From NCBI GenBank assembly GCA_037349105.1, contig JAYJMM010000029.1:1550001-1614000 (forward strand): 64,000 bases of DNA. Reading direction: 5' to 3'. The notes under the pieces were generated by a model. It made no database searches, was not told where the DNA came from, and saw only the letters and a list, made by a program, of their open reading frames with translations. The stretch comes from Limnomonas spitsbergensis. Taxonomy: Eukaryota; Chlorophyta; Chlorophyceae; Chlamydomonadales. Within the stretch, counting starts at the first letter, position 1; each line of letters begins with the position of its first letter. The position numbers were made by a program, and so were the translations under genes. This document shows positions 10,701-19,389 of this stretch, piece by piece.

Positions 10701-13544
10701 ACAGTGCCAGAGCACATTGCGGCATCCATTCCAGAAAAAAGATGAAGGGTAGTGGGCAGTTACATAATTTATTAAGAAATCAAGGGAGACTGCGGGATAA
10801 GTCCTTTCATGTTTAGATGTAAAAGAGTAACTGAGCAAATGGATGCAGCAAGGTATAATTTATTACATCAAGCGGGCACGGTATCTCAGATCATAAGCAG
10901 CACTTACCGGTTAGCAGCATCCAAGCTGGCCGCAAGGTCAACCCGGCTTTGAGCGGCAGCTTCTGCCTCTGAAGTGAACTTCACAACCATCACATCCTGT
11001 AGGGTCAGGTGCACTGTGGGTTATTCATACCACAGATTGATCCCGGCCTGCCAACAACACCAGAAGCAGAAAAGCAGTAGAGGCCCTAGCCCTTGCCCTA
11101 ACTCGAAGCCTAGCCCTAACCTCACTACTAGAGTACTAGCCCTCACCCTTGGCCCTAGCACTTGCCTTTACCCGAGCCCTTGCCCTGACCGTAGCTGTCG
11201 TCTTTACCCTAGACCTAGCAATTGTCCTATTCCTCCCCCTAGACCTATCCCTGGTCATACACCTTGTTCTCACCCTAGTTCTGAGTCAAGTTCTTGCCCA
11301 AACTGCAGCCCTAGCCCTTTTAGGGTGCTGCTCGTGAAGGAACAGGTGCACAAGGGCTGCCCCCCCCCCCCCCCTCGTGAAGGAACAGGTGCACAAGGGC
11401 TGCCCCCCCCCCCCCCCTCGTGAAGGAACAGGTGCACAAGGGCTGCACCCCCCCCCTCGCAGCTTCTCGAGGGCCTCAATATATTTCCCAGGTATGCGGG
11501 CCACACCTTCTCCTGAAGCTGCTGCCGCAGGTCTCGGAGCAAAGCAACCATCAGGCCCTCAGGTTCGGACATCCCTCCCCAGGCCTCGTCCCTGCTCCCC
11601 CGCCGTGGCCCTAGCGCCAAGTCCTCGTGTGTGGAACGTCGTGACGACGACGCTGTCATCTGCTGTGTGACGTGCCGCAGCTGGGCAAGTTCCCCTTGCA
11701 CCGCTGCAGTCTGGTCGGTGCGCTCCAGCAGCGCGCGGTCCACCATGGCAAGCCTGGCCTGCAGGGCCCGTACGGCGTCCTTGTATCTGCGAGTCAAAGG
11801 TCAAAAGTTGAGATTTGACGGGCCCGTAGCGCCACCATGGCAAGCCTGGTCTGCAGCGCGCACACGGCGTTCTTGTATCTGCGGGTTAAGGGTTCAGGGT
11901 TGACTGGCCTTCAGCGTGCACAGCATTATTGTTTCTGCGGGTTAGGGTTTCAGGGTTTAGGGTTGACTGGCCTGCAGCATGCGCAGCATCCTTGTACCTG
12001 CGGGGAAGGGTTCAGACTTCAGGGTTTAGGGTTGAATGGCTGCGTACACGGCGTCCTCGTACCTGCGTGACTGGGTCTCCCGGGCTTGCAGCTTTTCAGT
12101 GCACTGCAGCAGCTGCTGCCGCAGCTCAGCCACCTGGCCCAACAGCGGTTGTGACAGCGCTGCGGCAGCGACAGATACCATGCTGGAAGAGAATGCATGC
12201 TCGCTGCCCGCGGCCGCTGCGAGGGATGTGCTCCGGTCCCGCACAACGCGGTCTCTGAGCTCCTCCAGCTGCTGCTTCAGCTCCTGCCAAGAGGAGGAGG
12301 AGCAGAGCACCGTGGGGTTGGGAAACAATCAGAAAAACAGGAGGAAGGCTGCCTCAAACAAAATCGGCTACAGGGAACATATGTTGAAGCCGAGCCCGCA
12401 GCTATTACTGTGCCAGTACCTGCCCCACCCTTGGGGTGCAATCCTCACCCTTAGCGTGAGGGTGTGAGCCCACGCCCGGGGCCCCCACCTGATGCCTGCT
12501 TGTGAGGAACTGTATCTGCTCATCCCGCTCCGCCAGCATGCCCCTGGCCCGCTGCACCTCCGCAGAGCTGGTCGCCGCTGCGTGCTCCAGCCGGGAGCTC
12601 TCCTGCTGCTGCACGGCAAACTCCTGTTGGAAGGCCGCGGTCAGCTGTAGCCGAAGCTGCTCCAGGCGCCGGTCGTCCTGGGACCTGGCCTGCTGCCGGC
12701 TGCGCAGCGCATCGATTTCCCGGCCCTGGCTGTCTGCTGCCGTGCGAAGGTTGTGGTTGGCTATTTGGGCGTCCCGCAGGGCGTGGTCCAGAGCGACAAT
12801 CTTTAAGCCACAAAAACAGGGGCAGTGCAGTGAAATAAGAATGTGGTGTGGTGCTAGAAATGTAGCTGGAGCAGCAGTTTAATGCGGTTTAAGGAGAAGT
12901 AACAGTATTGCTCCATGCTGATGTTTAAAGCTCTTCTGCAGTGCCCTGATCATATCTAGCCCTACATGTGCGCTAATGGCACTGCAGACCGCTTCAAAAG
13001 GCCAGCAATCTTTTGTATTTCCAGCGTAGCTCAGTCTAGTGATGCCCACTCAATATCTGCTGAAGAAATCTGTTTCTGTCTCCCAGTGTCTACCTTGGCA
13101 CCCCTCTCCTGAAGTTCCGCGTCCTGCTCAGCTGTGTGTGAGGAGAGCGACACTAGCTGGTGTATGGCATGCTGGCGGGAAGCAAGAGCCTCCTCCAACT
13201 GCGATATAGCGCGATCCTTGGATGACAGAGCTGCCTCCCAGTTTGACCTTGCCTCTTGGGATCTTGACTGCATGGGTCGCATGGGCTGCATGGGTTGCTA
13301 GGCTTTTGCATGGGTGACACTGGCCAATGGCTTGGACCTGTTTTACTGATGCCTTTCTTTGCAATATGATTCTTACCACAAGCTGCATGTGCTGCTCCCG
13401 CAGCTCAAGCAAATCGAGATCCTTTTCATTCAAGGCAGCTCTAAGAGAGAGGACCTGCAGGTGACATGAATCCAGGTATGACAAGGATCGACATACAACT
13501 GAACATTGCCACAATATCACCTCGTCCCCCTCAGCTGCATCCAT
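4764..13544 (-). CDS. Large coiled-coil protein, unrecognised family
   Basis: Fifteen exons can be chained in phase: 13544-13521, 13454-13377, 13267-13094, 12800-12489, 12283-12063, 11786-11507, 10996-10908, 10561-10490, 10239-10114, 8179-8033, 7728-7584, 7149-6967, 6313-6117, 5578-5437 and 4898-4764 (stop TAG). The product is about 774 residues, nearly all heptad-rich and charged (for example RADRLERSSRDIELQLVDSD, LRSQLERLQRAKEAAEARA, LEERIRGLEDALGARDR). A Ser/Arg-rich break (SSSRRSTHEDLALGPRRG) sits at about residue 330. No motor, kinase or membrane segment is seen. Such proteins are often centrosomal, basal-body or cytoskeletal scaffolds, but that role is inference; no diagnostic motif was found. 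The first exon (8 codons, donor GTGATA) and the donor of the 10561-10490 exon (GTCAAC) are the weakest points. The long repeat-filled introns are described separately. Confidence 0.7.
5690..5790 (-). repeat. Short interspersed repeat, copy 2 (intronic)
   Basis: Lies in the intron between the exons ending at 6117 and starting at 5578. It shows GGCAGCCACCACTGGGCC, CCAAAGGTTGACCGGCC and AAGCAGCAGGGCTGGCTGC, the reverse orientation of copy 1. Confidence 0.55.
6750..6850 (-). repeat. Short interspersed repeat, copy 3 (intronic)
   Basis: Lies in the next intron (6966-6314). It shows GGCAGCCACCCCTGGGCC, ACCAAACCTTGTCAGGCC and GGTGGCCCAAGCAGCAGTGC, closely matching copy 2. Confidence 0.55.
7310..7410 (-). 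repeat. Short interspersed repeat, copy 4 (intronic)
   Basis: A more diverged copy in the intron 7583-7150, with GCCAGTGGCCAAAACAGCAG and a trailing GTAGCTGAATCACCC that is also present after copy 2 (5809-5823). Three successive introns of this gene therefore hold the same repeat. Confidence 0.45.
8310..9950. repeat. 40-41 bp minisatellite in an intron
   Basis: About 40 tandem units of 40-41 bp, consensus AGAGGTACAGGCACTGCTGA followed by GGGTACAGCTGTCAAATGTT, fill most of the intron 10113-8180 of the coiled-coil gene. Units in 8440-9100 are very similar, with swaps such as TACAGGCAC / TATATGCAC / TACAGACAC. Units beyond 9200 are more diverged, and 9690-9830 holds a sub-array containing ACATATGCCAGGGTGCAGCTG. 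The frames read through here are repeat translations and not genes. Confidence 0.9.
11080..11340. repeat. CCCTAGCCC/CCCTAACC-rich degenerate array
   Basis: An intronic stretch of short degenerate units (CCCTAGCCCTTGCCCTAAC and variants) resembling decayed telomere-type sequence. The open frames across it are low-complexity translation. It lies in the intron 11506-10997 of the coiled-coil gene. Confidence 0.6.
11335..11460. repeat. Poly-C containing tandem repeat (about 43 bp, 3 units)
   Basis: Three units of GTGAAGGAACAGGTGCACAA + GGGCTGC + a run of 7-15 C. The minus (transcribed) strand therefore carries long G runs in the pre-mRNA, just downstream of the donor at 11506. The runs are prone to slippage and may be sequencing-length artefacts. 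Confidence 0.8.
11743..12067 (-). repeat. Tandem copies of an exon 5' end forming an intron
   Basis: The start of the exon 11786-11507 and its splice acceptor (50 nt, 11743-11792) are repeated at 11834-11883 (44 of 50 bases identical), and in shorter decayed form at about 11904-11940, 11969-12003 and 12036-12067. On the minus strand each copy begins CGCAG followed by (G/A)(T/A)ACAA(G/T)(G/A)A-like sequence. The copy at 12067 supplies the donor (CGCAG|GTACGAGG) of the intron 12062-11787, and the last copy supplies the acceptor (CGCAG|ATACAAGG). TTTAGGG/TTCAGGG-type runs separate the units. Confidence 0.8.
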
Positions 13545-14108
13545 TTTACTGATGCAGATGGCAAAGTACAACACAAGGATGTGCCTGTAACCCACACAAT
13601 TTTGCAGTGCGCTCGATGTGTTTCATCAGTTAAATGTTTGCGTTAATTATTTTTACTCTGAACTGATATGTTAAGGCTTGGTCCACTCAAGTGGCTCCAC
13701 TCAGTCAAACATGTTAAAAGGTCTGGATATACGGAGGTGTGGAAACTGTGGTGCATGCGCTCTGAGCTCGACGCTATTTTGGTAGTTACGAATAGCACCC
13801 TGAGGCCGCTGGGGTCAATCCCATGTAAAATAAAAATGTTTACATCTATTCGACACTAGATATCCTACGAGATGTGTCGAACTGTGACTTGCACACCCCA
13901 GAAAGGACCTCGAAGCATTAGTGTTTACCTTTAATGCTAACACTTGAATGTCTCTCGTTAATCCGACATCTCAATTTTCGGCGTGGCACTTGCATAACTA
14001 TCATGCTGGTACTCAATTAACTAAGCGGAACTTTAGCAGCTGGACTGAAGGTATTGAGCTTTTGATTCGCCGTTCAATTCCAAAACGTGAAACTCACGTC
14101 GATACTCG
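13545..14108. promoter_or_regulatory. Divergent intergenic region (head-to-head genes)
   Basis: The minus-strand coiled-coil gene and the plus-strand gene at 14109 start back to back about 565 bp apart, so both promoters should lie here. The region is AT-richer than its flanks. I see no repeat and no convincing TATA box; the promoter role is inferred from layout. Confidence 0.35.
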
Positions 14109-15554
14109 ATGCAGAGGGCGGATGACAAGTTCACTTTGAGGAACACCGTAACGACAACTCCTATTTATTTCGAGATGGAGCGTTCTAGCCATACTGCCAT
14201 GAGCTTGTCCTCACCTCCTTCCCCCTCCTTGCCATCTGGCGAAGCATCTTGGTCGCAACAAGCGTCTGGGAGACGCTTAAGGACACCAAGGATATCATCC
14301 ACTTCTTCAGGGAGGCGTGAGCGGTGGCAAGATGCCATGCCAGACATCACAATTTCACCGTCTGGCCATGCCATGATCGTGCAGCCTTCGCATGACGGCA
14401 CGACGTCAATGCCGGCAGCCAGATCGCCACCGCTGCTGCGAGAAGCGGTTGTGCAGGAGAAATTGCCGCAGCGTCCTGGCACACAGGATGGCCGCTCCCA
14501 CCGACCATCCTGGCTGGCGACCCATGATGCCATGCCGGACCTCAGGCAAATCAACGCGACCACACACTCTGGCAGCATGGGCGGGCAGGCACAGGGTTGC
14601 CGCCCTAGCTACAGCGGAATGAGCAGTAGAATCAGCAGCATGGATGGCATGGCCCGCTATGGGCAGTCTTATGAGGTTGAACATAACCCGATATACCGCG
14701 GGCCCCCGGACGATGTGAGCCTGGACACCAAAGAGTGCGAGGAAGTGGCGCCCGCCAGCTTGTCAAAGAATGGCTCCCTTGCTTGCCTGTCTAAGAATGG
14801 CTCCCTCCCCTCAACCTCTACGGCTCATGCAGTCAGCAAGATTCGGCGCAGCTCACTGGTGGAATGGCTGACCGGGCTGGGAAGGAGGGGTAATGCTGCT
14901 AAGCACTCGCAGCGACACGCGGCAGCAACGGCTGAGGCTGTTGCCGCTGCGGTTGGCTTGCCACGGGTGCTCAGCGGTAAGGAGATGCTGCTGCGGCGGA
15001 AAAGCCCCGCAAGGAGCGTTGGCGGCGGCGGAAAGGTGCAGGAACTAGCACGCAGCGTTGAGGTGCGTGGCTCACGAAGTACTACATTGCCAAGCACTGC
15101 AGGCAGGTCGATCCCTATGTCACCCTCGCCCAGCCAGAGGGCACACAGCAACCTGCCTGCCAAGGCCGCACGGAACACTGGAGATTGGTCGCCCGCGCCT
15201 GCCCACCGGCAGCCACCAGAGGAGTCCCAGCACAGGTCACGTGTGGAGCAGCCTGCTCATTCCCAGTCAGCCTTCCAGCATGAATGCTCCGCTCTTCCCC
15301 AGGCAGCCTACCTACATGAGCCGTCTGCTAATCATGCAAGCTGCCTCACCAGCCTGCGATTGCAGAGGTCACTGGTCATGCCAGCAGGGGCAAGTTCCAA
15401 TCCGATGGATAGCTTGTCGCCGTCGACGCGGAGCAAAAGTCTGGCTGCCTCAGGGAGGAGCAGGGCTATGGCTGCGGCCAATCTGCAGCATCCTTCTAAG
15501 TACATGTCCTTAGATGTTGCACATCTCGCCCTGCCAGGGTCTGCTATTGATTGA
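14109..15554 (+). CDS. Ser/Ala/Arg-rich, probably disordered protein, unrecognised
   Basis: A single uninterrupted frame of 481 codons ends with TGA at 15552-15554. It could start at ATG 14109 or, perhaps better, at ATG 14175 (MERSSHTAMSLSSPPSPS, 459 residues); upstream sequence is too AT-rich to show an added exon. The protein has no recognisable domain. It is rich in Ser, Pro, Arg and Ala, with short internal repeats (SLSKNGSLACLSKNGSLPS) and several basic Ser/Thr patches (KIRRSSLVEWLTGLGRRG, LLRRKSPARSVGG, STRSKSLAASGRSR) that resemble kinase or 14-3-3 sites. Such a profile suits a regulatory or scaffolding protein, but that is inference. Its length, the absence of stops in GC-rich non-repetitive sequence, and its position opposite the coiled-coil gene support it as real. 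It is followed by an AT-rich 3' flank. Confidence 0.6.
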   Translation: MQRADDKFTLRNTVTTTPIYFEMERSSHTAMSLSSPPSPSLPSGEASWSQQASGRRLRTPRISSTSSGRRERWQDAMPDITISPSGHAMIVQPSHDGTTSMPAARSPPLLREAVVQEKLPQRPGTQDGRSHRPSWLATHDAMPDLRQINATTHSGSMGGQAQGCRPSYSGMSSRISSMDGMARYGQSYEVEHNPIYRGPPDDVSLDTKECEEVAPASLSKNGSLACLSKNGSLPSTSTAHAVSKIRRSSLVEWLTGLGRRGNAAKHSQRHAAATAEAVAAAVGLPRVLSGKEMLLRRKSPARSVGGGGKVQELARSVEVRGSRSTTLPSTAGRSIPMSPSPSQRAHSNLPAKAARNTGDWSPAPAHRQPPEESQHRSRVEQPAHSQSAFQHECSALPQAAYLHEPSANHASCLTSLRLQRSLVMPAGASSNPMDSLSPSTRSKSLAASGRSRAMAAANLQHPSKYMSLDVAHLALPGSAID

Positions 15555-16500
15555 TGAGAGCAGGAGCCAGGCTTATTTATCAACAATTTGGTGGGTGTCT
15601 AGGGTATTACCAGCAAGTAGGACTGTATTATGCCTGGCTGACATCATCTTTAGGATGTACAGATTTCGAAGTTTCAAATGCTTGCATAATCATTTTCATG
15701 TGATTTCCTATGTACCGGTACAGGCAAAACATTGCTGCTAAACGGTTTCAATAGTTGCACACGTATGGTTGTTACCAGGGGACTCAGGCAGGAATATATA
15801 AATATTCTGTCGTTGTTTGGGGTACATTTTTGGGTGGGGTTGCTTTGACCTTAAGGTTGGTTTCAGTTGAGATAATATGTGATGAGATGTAGGACTTTTC
15901 TTGTATATCGTACTGTATGTGCAATTCATTTCCTGCTTGGGTTTGCTTAAAAGCCTGCTTGAAAGTGAGTGCACCGAAGCCTTCGACATGACCCAGGCAA
16001 AAACATGCACAGAAGAGTACACAGCAATGCAGTGACTGACTTCCAGCCTGCTAAGTTGACGTTACACCTCTGGCTGTACTTCAGAATTACTTGGGCTGTG
16101 TTGTTGCCCAACTGTCCGGTAGGGGGAAGGGAATACGCGAGATATGTGAGAGATGGGGCATGAAAGAGGAAAATGAGAGAAAGGGACGAGTATTCAGAGG
16201 TGCTGCTGAGCAGCACGCACAACGTCAGTGCATCACGCACGCCGCCTTCCAAAGAGGTTTCCCTTGAACAACCTGAGCAGCCCATGCACACTTGGCAGGG
16301 GCATCGCCGAATGCGCGCACCAGCAGCATAGCAACGCTGCTAGTTTTGCCGTTGTTACACATCAGCTGCTTCTTGCTTAGCACTCGAAGGGCAGATGAAC
16401 GGTGTTTGTGCTCCCAATAAATAAACTGCACGAATTAGGATGGAATGTGGAATGCCTATTTCCATCATTTATTGGGCACAACAACAACCGTGAGATCTGA
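15555..16500. other. Spacer without a supported gene
   Basis: AT-rich 3' flank of the preceding gene, then a minus-strand stretch at 16431-16225 that could encode SVAMLLVRAFGDAPAKCAWA. This looks protein-like but is isolated, so a mobile-element remnant is possible. Nothing else can be supported. Confidence 0.25.
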
Positions 16501-16539
16501 AGTCAGTGCGTGGACCACAGCACATCTGCCCGCACCACC

Positions 16540-16925
16540 TGACATGGCACTGAAGGCCCAGGGACCCCGCCACCGAGCGCAGGTCTGCAGTCGACTAGAG
16601 CGCTTGTTTCCAGCCTACAGCGGATGCGGTGGCGTTTGTTAGGAACCGTGCCAGCAACAGGGCTTATGCTCGTGTTCGCACACAAATACGGCTGAGGCCT
16701 CATGCACTTACTAAGCATTTTCTTAGAGGCTTTGTTGAAGGCTAGTCTCTAGTGAAACTCAGGTGTTGGACTTGGTCTTCTTTGCCTTCCCGGCCTCTCC
16801 TTTTGTTCATTTCCCCCATCTCTTCCTTTTAGTTCCTTCTTCACTCCCTATTGAACAGTTGGGCGCCCACGCGGCCGAGCTTTGAGCGGGCCCAGAGGTG
16901 TAACGTTATTGACTTACTAAGTATG
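16540..16925 (+). mobile_element. LINE 3' end, copy
   Basis: Begins with GGCCCAGGGACCCCGCCACC, which matches the copy at about 29.22 kb. It ends with a C/T-rich stretch and the conserved tail GGGCGCCCACGCGGCCGAGC...GAGGTGTAACGTTATTGAC. The last about 180 bp (16741-16920) are nearly identical to 30741-30922. Stops and frameshifts interrupt the coding part. Confidence 0.6.
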
Positions 16926-16949
16926 ACTGAAGCCAGAGGACCACTGCGT

Positions 16950-17165
16950 GAAACTTGCTGCTGCCGGCAGGTTTGGGCGAGGGGAGATGGCGAGTATGTT
17001 GATGTCTGCAGGTCTGCATCCAGTGTCTAGTGGTAAAGGAGGTCAGGCAGAGGGGTTAGACAGGTCCCTCGGATGGCATCACAACTTGCACCGGGGAAGA
17101 CAAGGGTGGGAAGCTCTGGCCATTGTGGAGAATTTAGTGCACTTCATTCAGAGCTACTGGTACGT
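16950..17165 (+). mobile_element. LINE C-terminal fragment
   Basis: Degenerate copy of the C-terminal Cys/His segment (CCRQVWARGDGEYVDVC, then GWEALAIVENLVHFIQS), directly after the tail of the previous copy, so two insertions are abutted. Confidence 0.5.
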
Positions 17166-17289
17166 TCTTGAGGAGCTGGGGACTTCAATATACCAATATT
17201 TTCATTGTAGGGGTCGAGGGGGGGGCAGAAAAAAAGCAGTGACCCCATCACCCCTATTTCTCCAAAACTCATCCGTCGGACATGTAGTT

Positions 17290-17375
17290 GCACGTAAGGA
17301 CTTTGGGGGAAATGGTCCAGTGGTATATGTGATCCATACCCGGAGGTTGAGGGATCGTACCTGCCACACGATCCT
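17290..17375 (+). other. tRNA-like segment (weak)
   Basis: GGAAATGGTCCAGTGGTATA carries a box-A-like TGGTCCAGTGG, and GGAGGTTGAGGGATCGTACC lies about where a box B would be. The B-box is poor and a cloverleaf does not close convincingly, so this is at best a tRNA-derived SINE remnant. Confidence 0.2.
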
Positions 17376-17559
17376 CTCTCTCCCCGCCTAGAGCGCCGGG
17401 TTCCATGTTCCTGCCCCCTCACATAGGAGGATGGCATGGCTGCACCATGGCCCAGGCTGTGCATGGTAGCTGGAATTGAGTCAAGTCATTCCCTACCAGC
17501 CCCACGGGGCCGAGCGTTCAGCAGGGCCCAGCGGGTATGCACTGTTCTGAACCTAAGGA

Positions 17560-17925
17560 CTTTGCCCCAGAGTGCAGGATCAACTTAGAGAGCGGGGATG
17601 GGTAGGTCCTCCGAACGGTGCTAGTGACATTTTAGAGTTGTACCGGGGCAGGCTTGGGTGGGATGCCCTTGCCTTTGTGGACGACATGGTAGATATCGTC
17701 GAGGCGTACACATTTTCAGAGGTTGAAACTTCCTTTGAATTTTGTTTTTTTGCCAGCCTTTTGTTTTCCCCTTCAATTTTCCTCCCACTTTCCCCTCCTT
17801 TCTCTTGTCCTGCCCCCTTCTGTGTTTCTTCCCACATTTCCTCCCAACTCTTTAATTAGGCGCCCACGCGGCCGAGCCTTTTTTAGCAGGCCCAGAGGTG
17901 TAACGTCATTGACCAAATGACTTTT
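17560..17925 (+). mobile_element. LINE 3' end with C-terminal segment and tail
   Basis: Encodes MQDQLRERGWVGPPNGASD and GWDALAFVDDMVDIVEA, matching the 3.4-kb copy. A T/C-rich stretch follows, then the tail GGCGCCCACGCGGCCGAGCC...AGGTGTAACGTCATTGACC ending at about 17911. Confidence 0.65.
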
Positions 17926-18204
17926 AGGAGGATATTTTCTCGGGTGCCTTCAAGAAAGAAAGCAAATGTTTTTGTAAGGGGCATGGACCCCCCCCCTCCC
18001 TCGTACTTTACGTTGACCATGCACAGGGGGTTGTTGAAAGTCAAAAACGTTGACCATGCACAGGGGGTTCTTGAAAGTCTCAGCCCTGCCCTCTGCAGTG
18101 AGATCTGCATATCATGCAGTTTCTCGGGGTTGAGATGTTATTTGTGAAATAAGCTTTGTTAATGTACTAAATCCTCATTGTTTGTCTCTCTAAGCTCTTT
18201 ACCT

Positions 18205-18290
18205 CAGTCACCGTTGGGCCAAAACGTATTTTGATACCAGATATGGGAAACTCTCGATTGTGCCGTGTTTCCAATTGCCCCCCCCCTCGG
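18205..18290 (+). repeat. Dispersed repeat shared with 49.76-49.84 kb (inverted)
   Basis: TTGGGCCAAAACGTATTTTG followed by ATACCAGATATGGGAAACTC matches, in reverse complement, GAGCTTTCCATATCTGGTCT...TTTTTGGCCCA at about 49780-49819. Confidence 0.45.
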
Positions 18291-18399
18291 CTGGGGTAGT
18301 GGGAAGGCGGTGAAGTATCCTGTTACGCTTTCCCTTCTTGGGGAATAGGCTTGAGACGGTCAAAGATACTTCGGGCTGTCTTTTCCTTTTGGGGGGTAT

Positions 18400-18530
18400 T
18401 TCGTTCTCCTTTGTGTTATTCTCCCTCTTTTTTTCTGACCTCACGTTTCTTTTCTTCCAACTGGACAGGTGGGCGCCCACGCGGCTGAGCTGTTTTGAGC
18501 AGGGCTCAGAGGCATTGACATGCCAACACC
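18400..18530 (+). mobile_element. LINE 3' tail remnant
   Basis: A T/C-rich stretch leads into GGGCGCCCACGCGGCTGAGC...GCTCAGAGGCATTGACATGC, a further copy of the LINE family tail with a small deletion relative to the 16.9-kb copy. Confidence 0.5.
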
Positions 18531-19389
18531 ACCTGCCTGGCACCATTTCAAGACGACTTTCCTTCTTCGGTATCACGTCTCAGGTCATTGGCCAATTTAC
18601 ACCGACACATACACCCTCCGATTACCTAGCAGATGGTAAGCAGCAGGATCATACTGGACACGTCATTCTACTTCGGTCTGACGAGACATACTGTTCCTCA
18701 TCTCATAAGCTTGGCAAAGGCAAAAAGGGGCTTGATAACCGACGGCTTTGCTTCACTGCTGAGATGCACGCTCAAATAACTACATCCACGTTGAGCAGAT
18801 AACATACCGGTCACCACATTTCGGCTTGGCTCTACAGCAGCAAGGATTCCTATCCCTTCCCTGTTATTTTGTTCATTTGTTCAGACATTCATCACTACTA
18901 GTCTTGCATGCACATATTTACAACAGCCGCACAGGCTTTATCCCCCAGGTTTCTTACAGTGCACCTGGGTAGCTCGAAAGAATTGTGCAAACTCAGCTCT
19001 GATCAGGCTGCAGTGGGAGGGCCCAAACCCTACGTCCAAGCCTCCTCCAGTGGATGCCGACAGAGAAAATTATGTGGGCCAAGAAGGTAATAACGGCCGC
19101 GTATACTATTTCCTGATACTACTGTTCAGTTCCACAGTATTGACGCCCCTAAAGTCATCATCCATATTAAGCCGAGGGCCTCTCGGGCTTGACATCCCTG
19201 CAAAGGAAAACACCAGTGTTTGAATGACACACAACAGTGGAGTATACGTGGGACAAAATAAGTCCACAGATGACGTCTTGTGCAACTATGTACACAAATC
19301 ATGTAGAATTTGTAATGTCATGGAAACTATTAATCTGTAAATCAGACCTTCTACATCAACCACCTACAGTCAAAACACTGCCCCTCCTC
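18531..19389. other. Spacer, 3' flank of the phosphorylase gene
   Basis: No supported gene. It should include the 3' UTR of the minus-strand phosphorylase gene. Confidence 0.3.

Noticed and set aside
10974..11423. Plus-strand 149-codon Pro/Ser-rich frame
   Set aside because: Lies antisense to the coiled-coil gene over CCCTAGCCC-like repeats and poly-C runs.
4764..13544. Naming the coiled-coil gene as CEP135/BLD10 or another basal-body protein
   Set aside because: Heptad-rich sequence alone is not diagnostic and no family-specific motif was recognised.
17290..17375. A functional tRNA gene
   Set aside because: Only the A-box is good; the arms do not pair into a cloverleaf.
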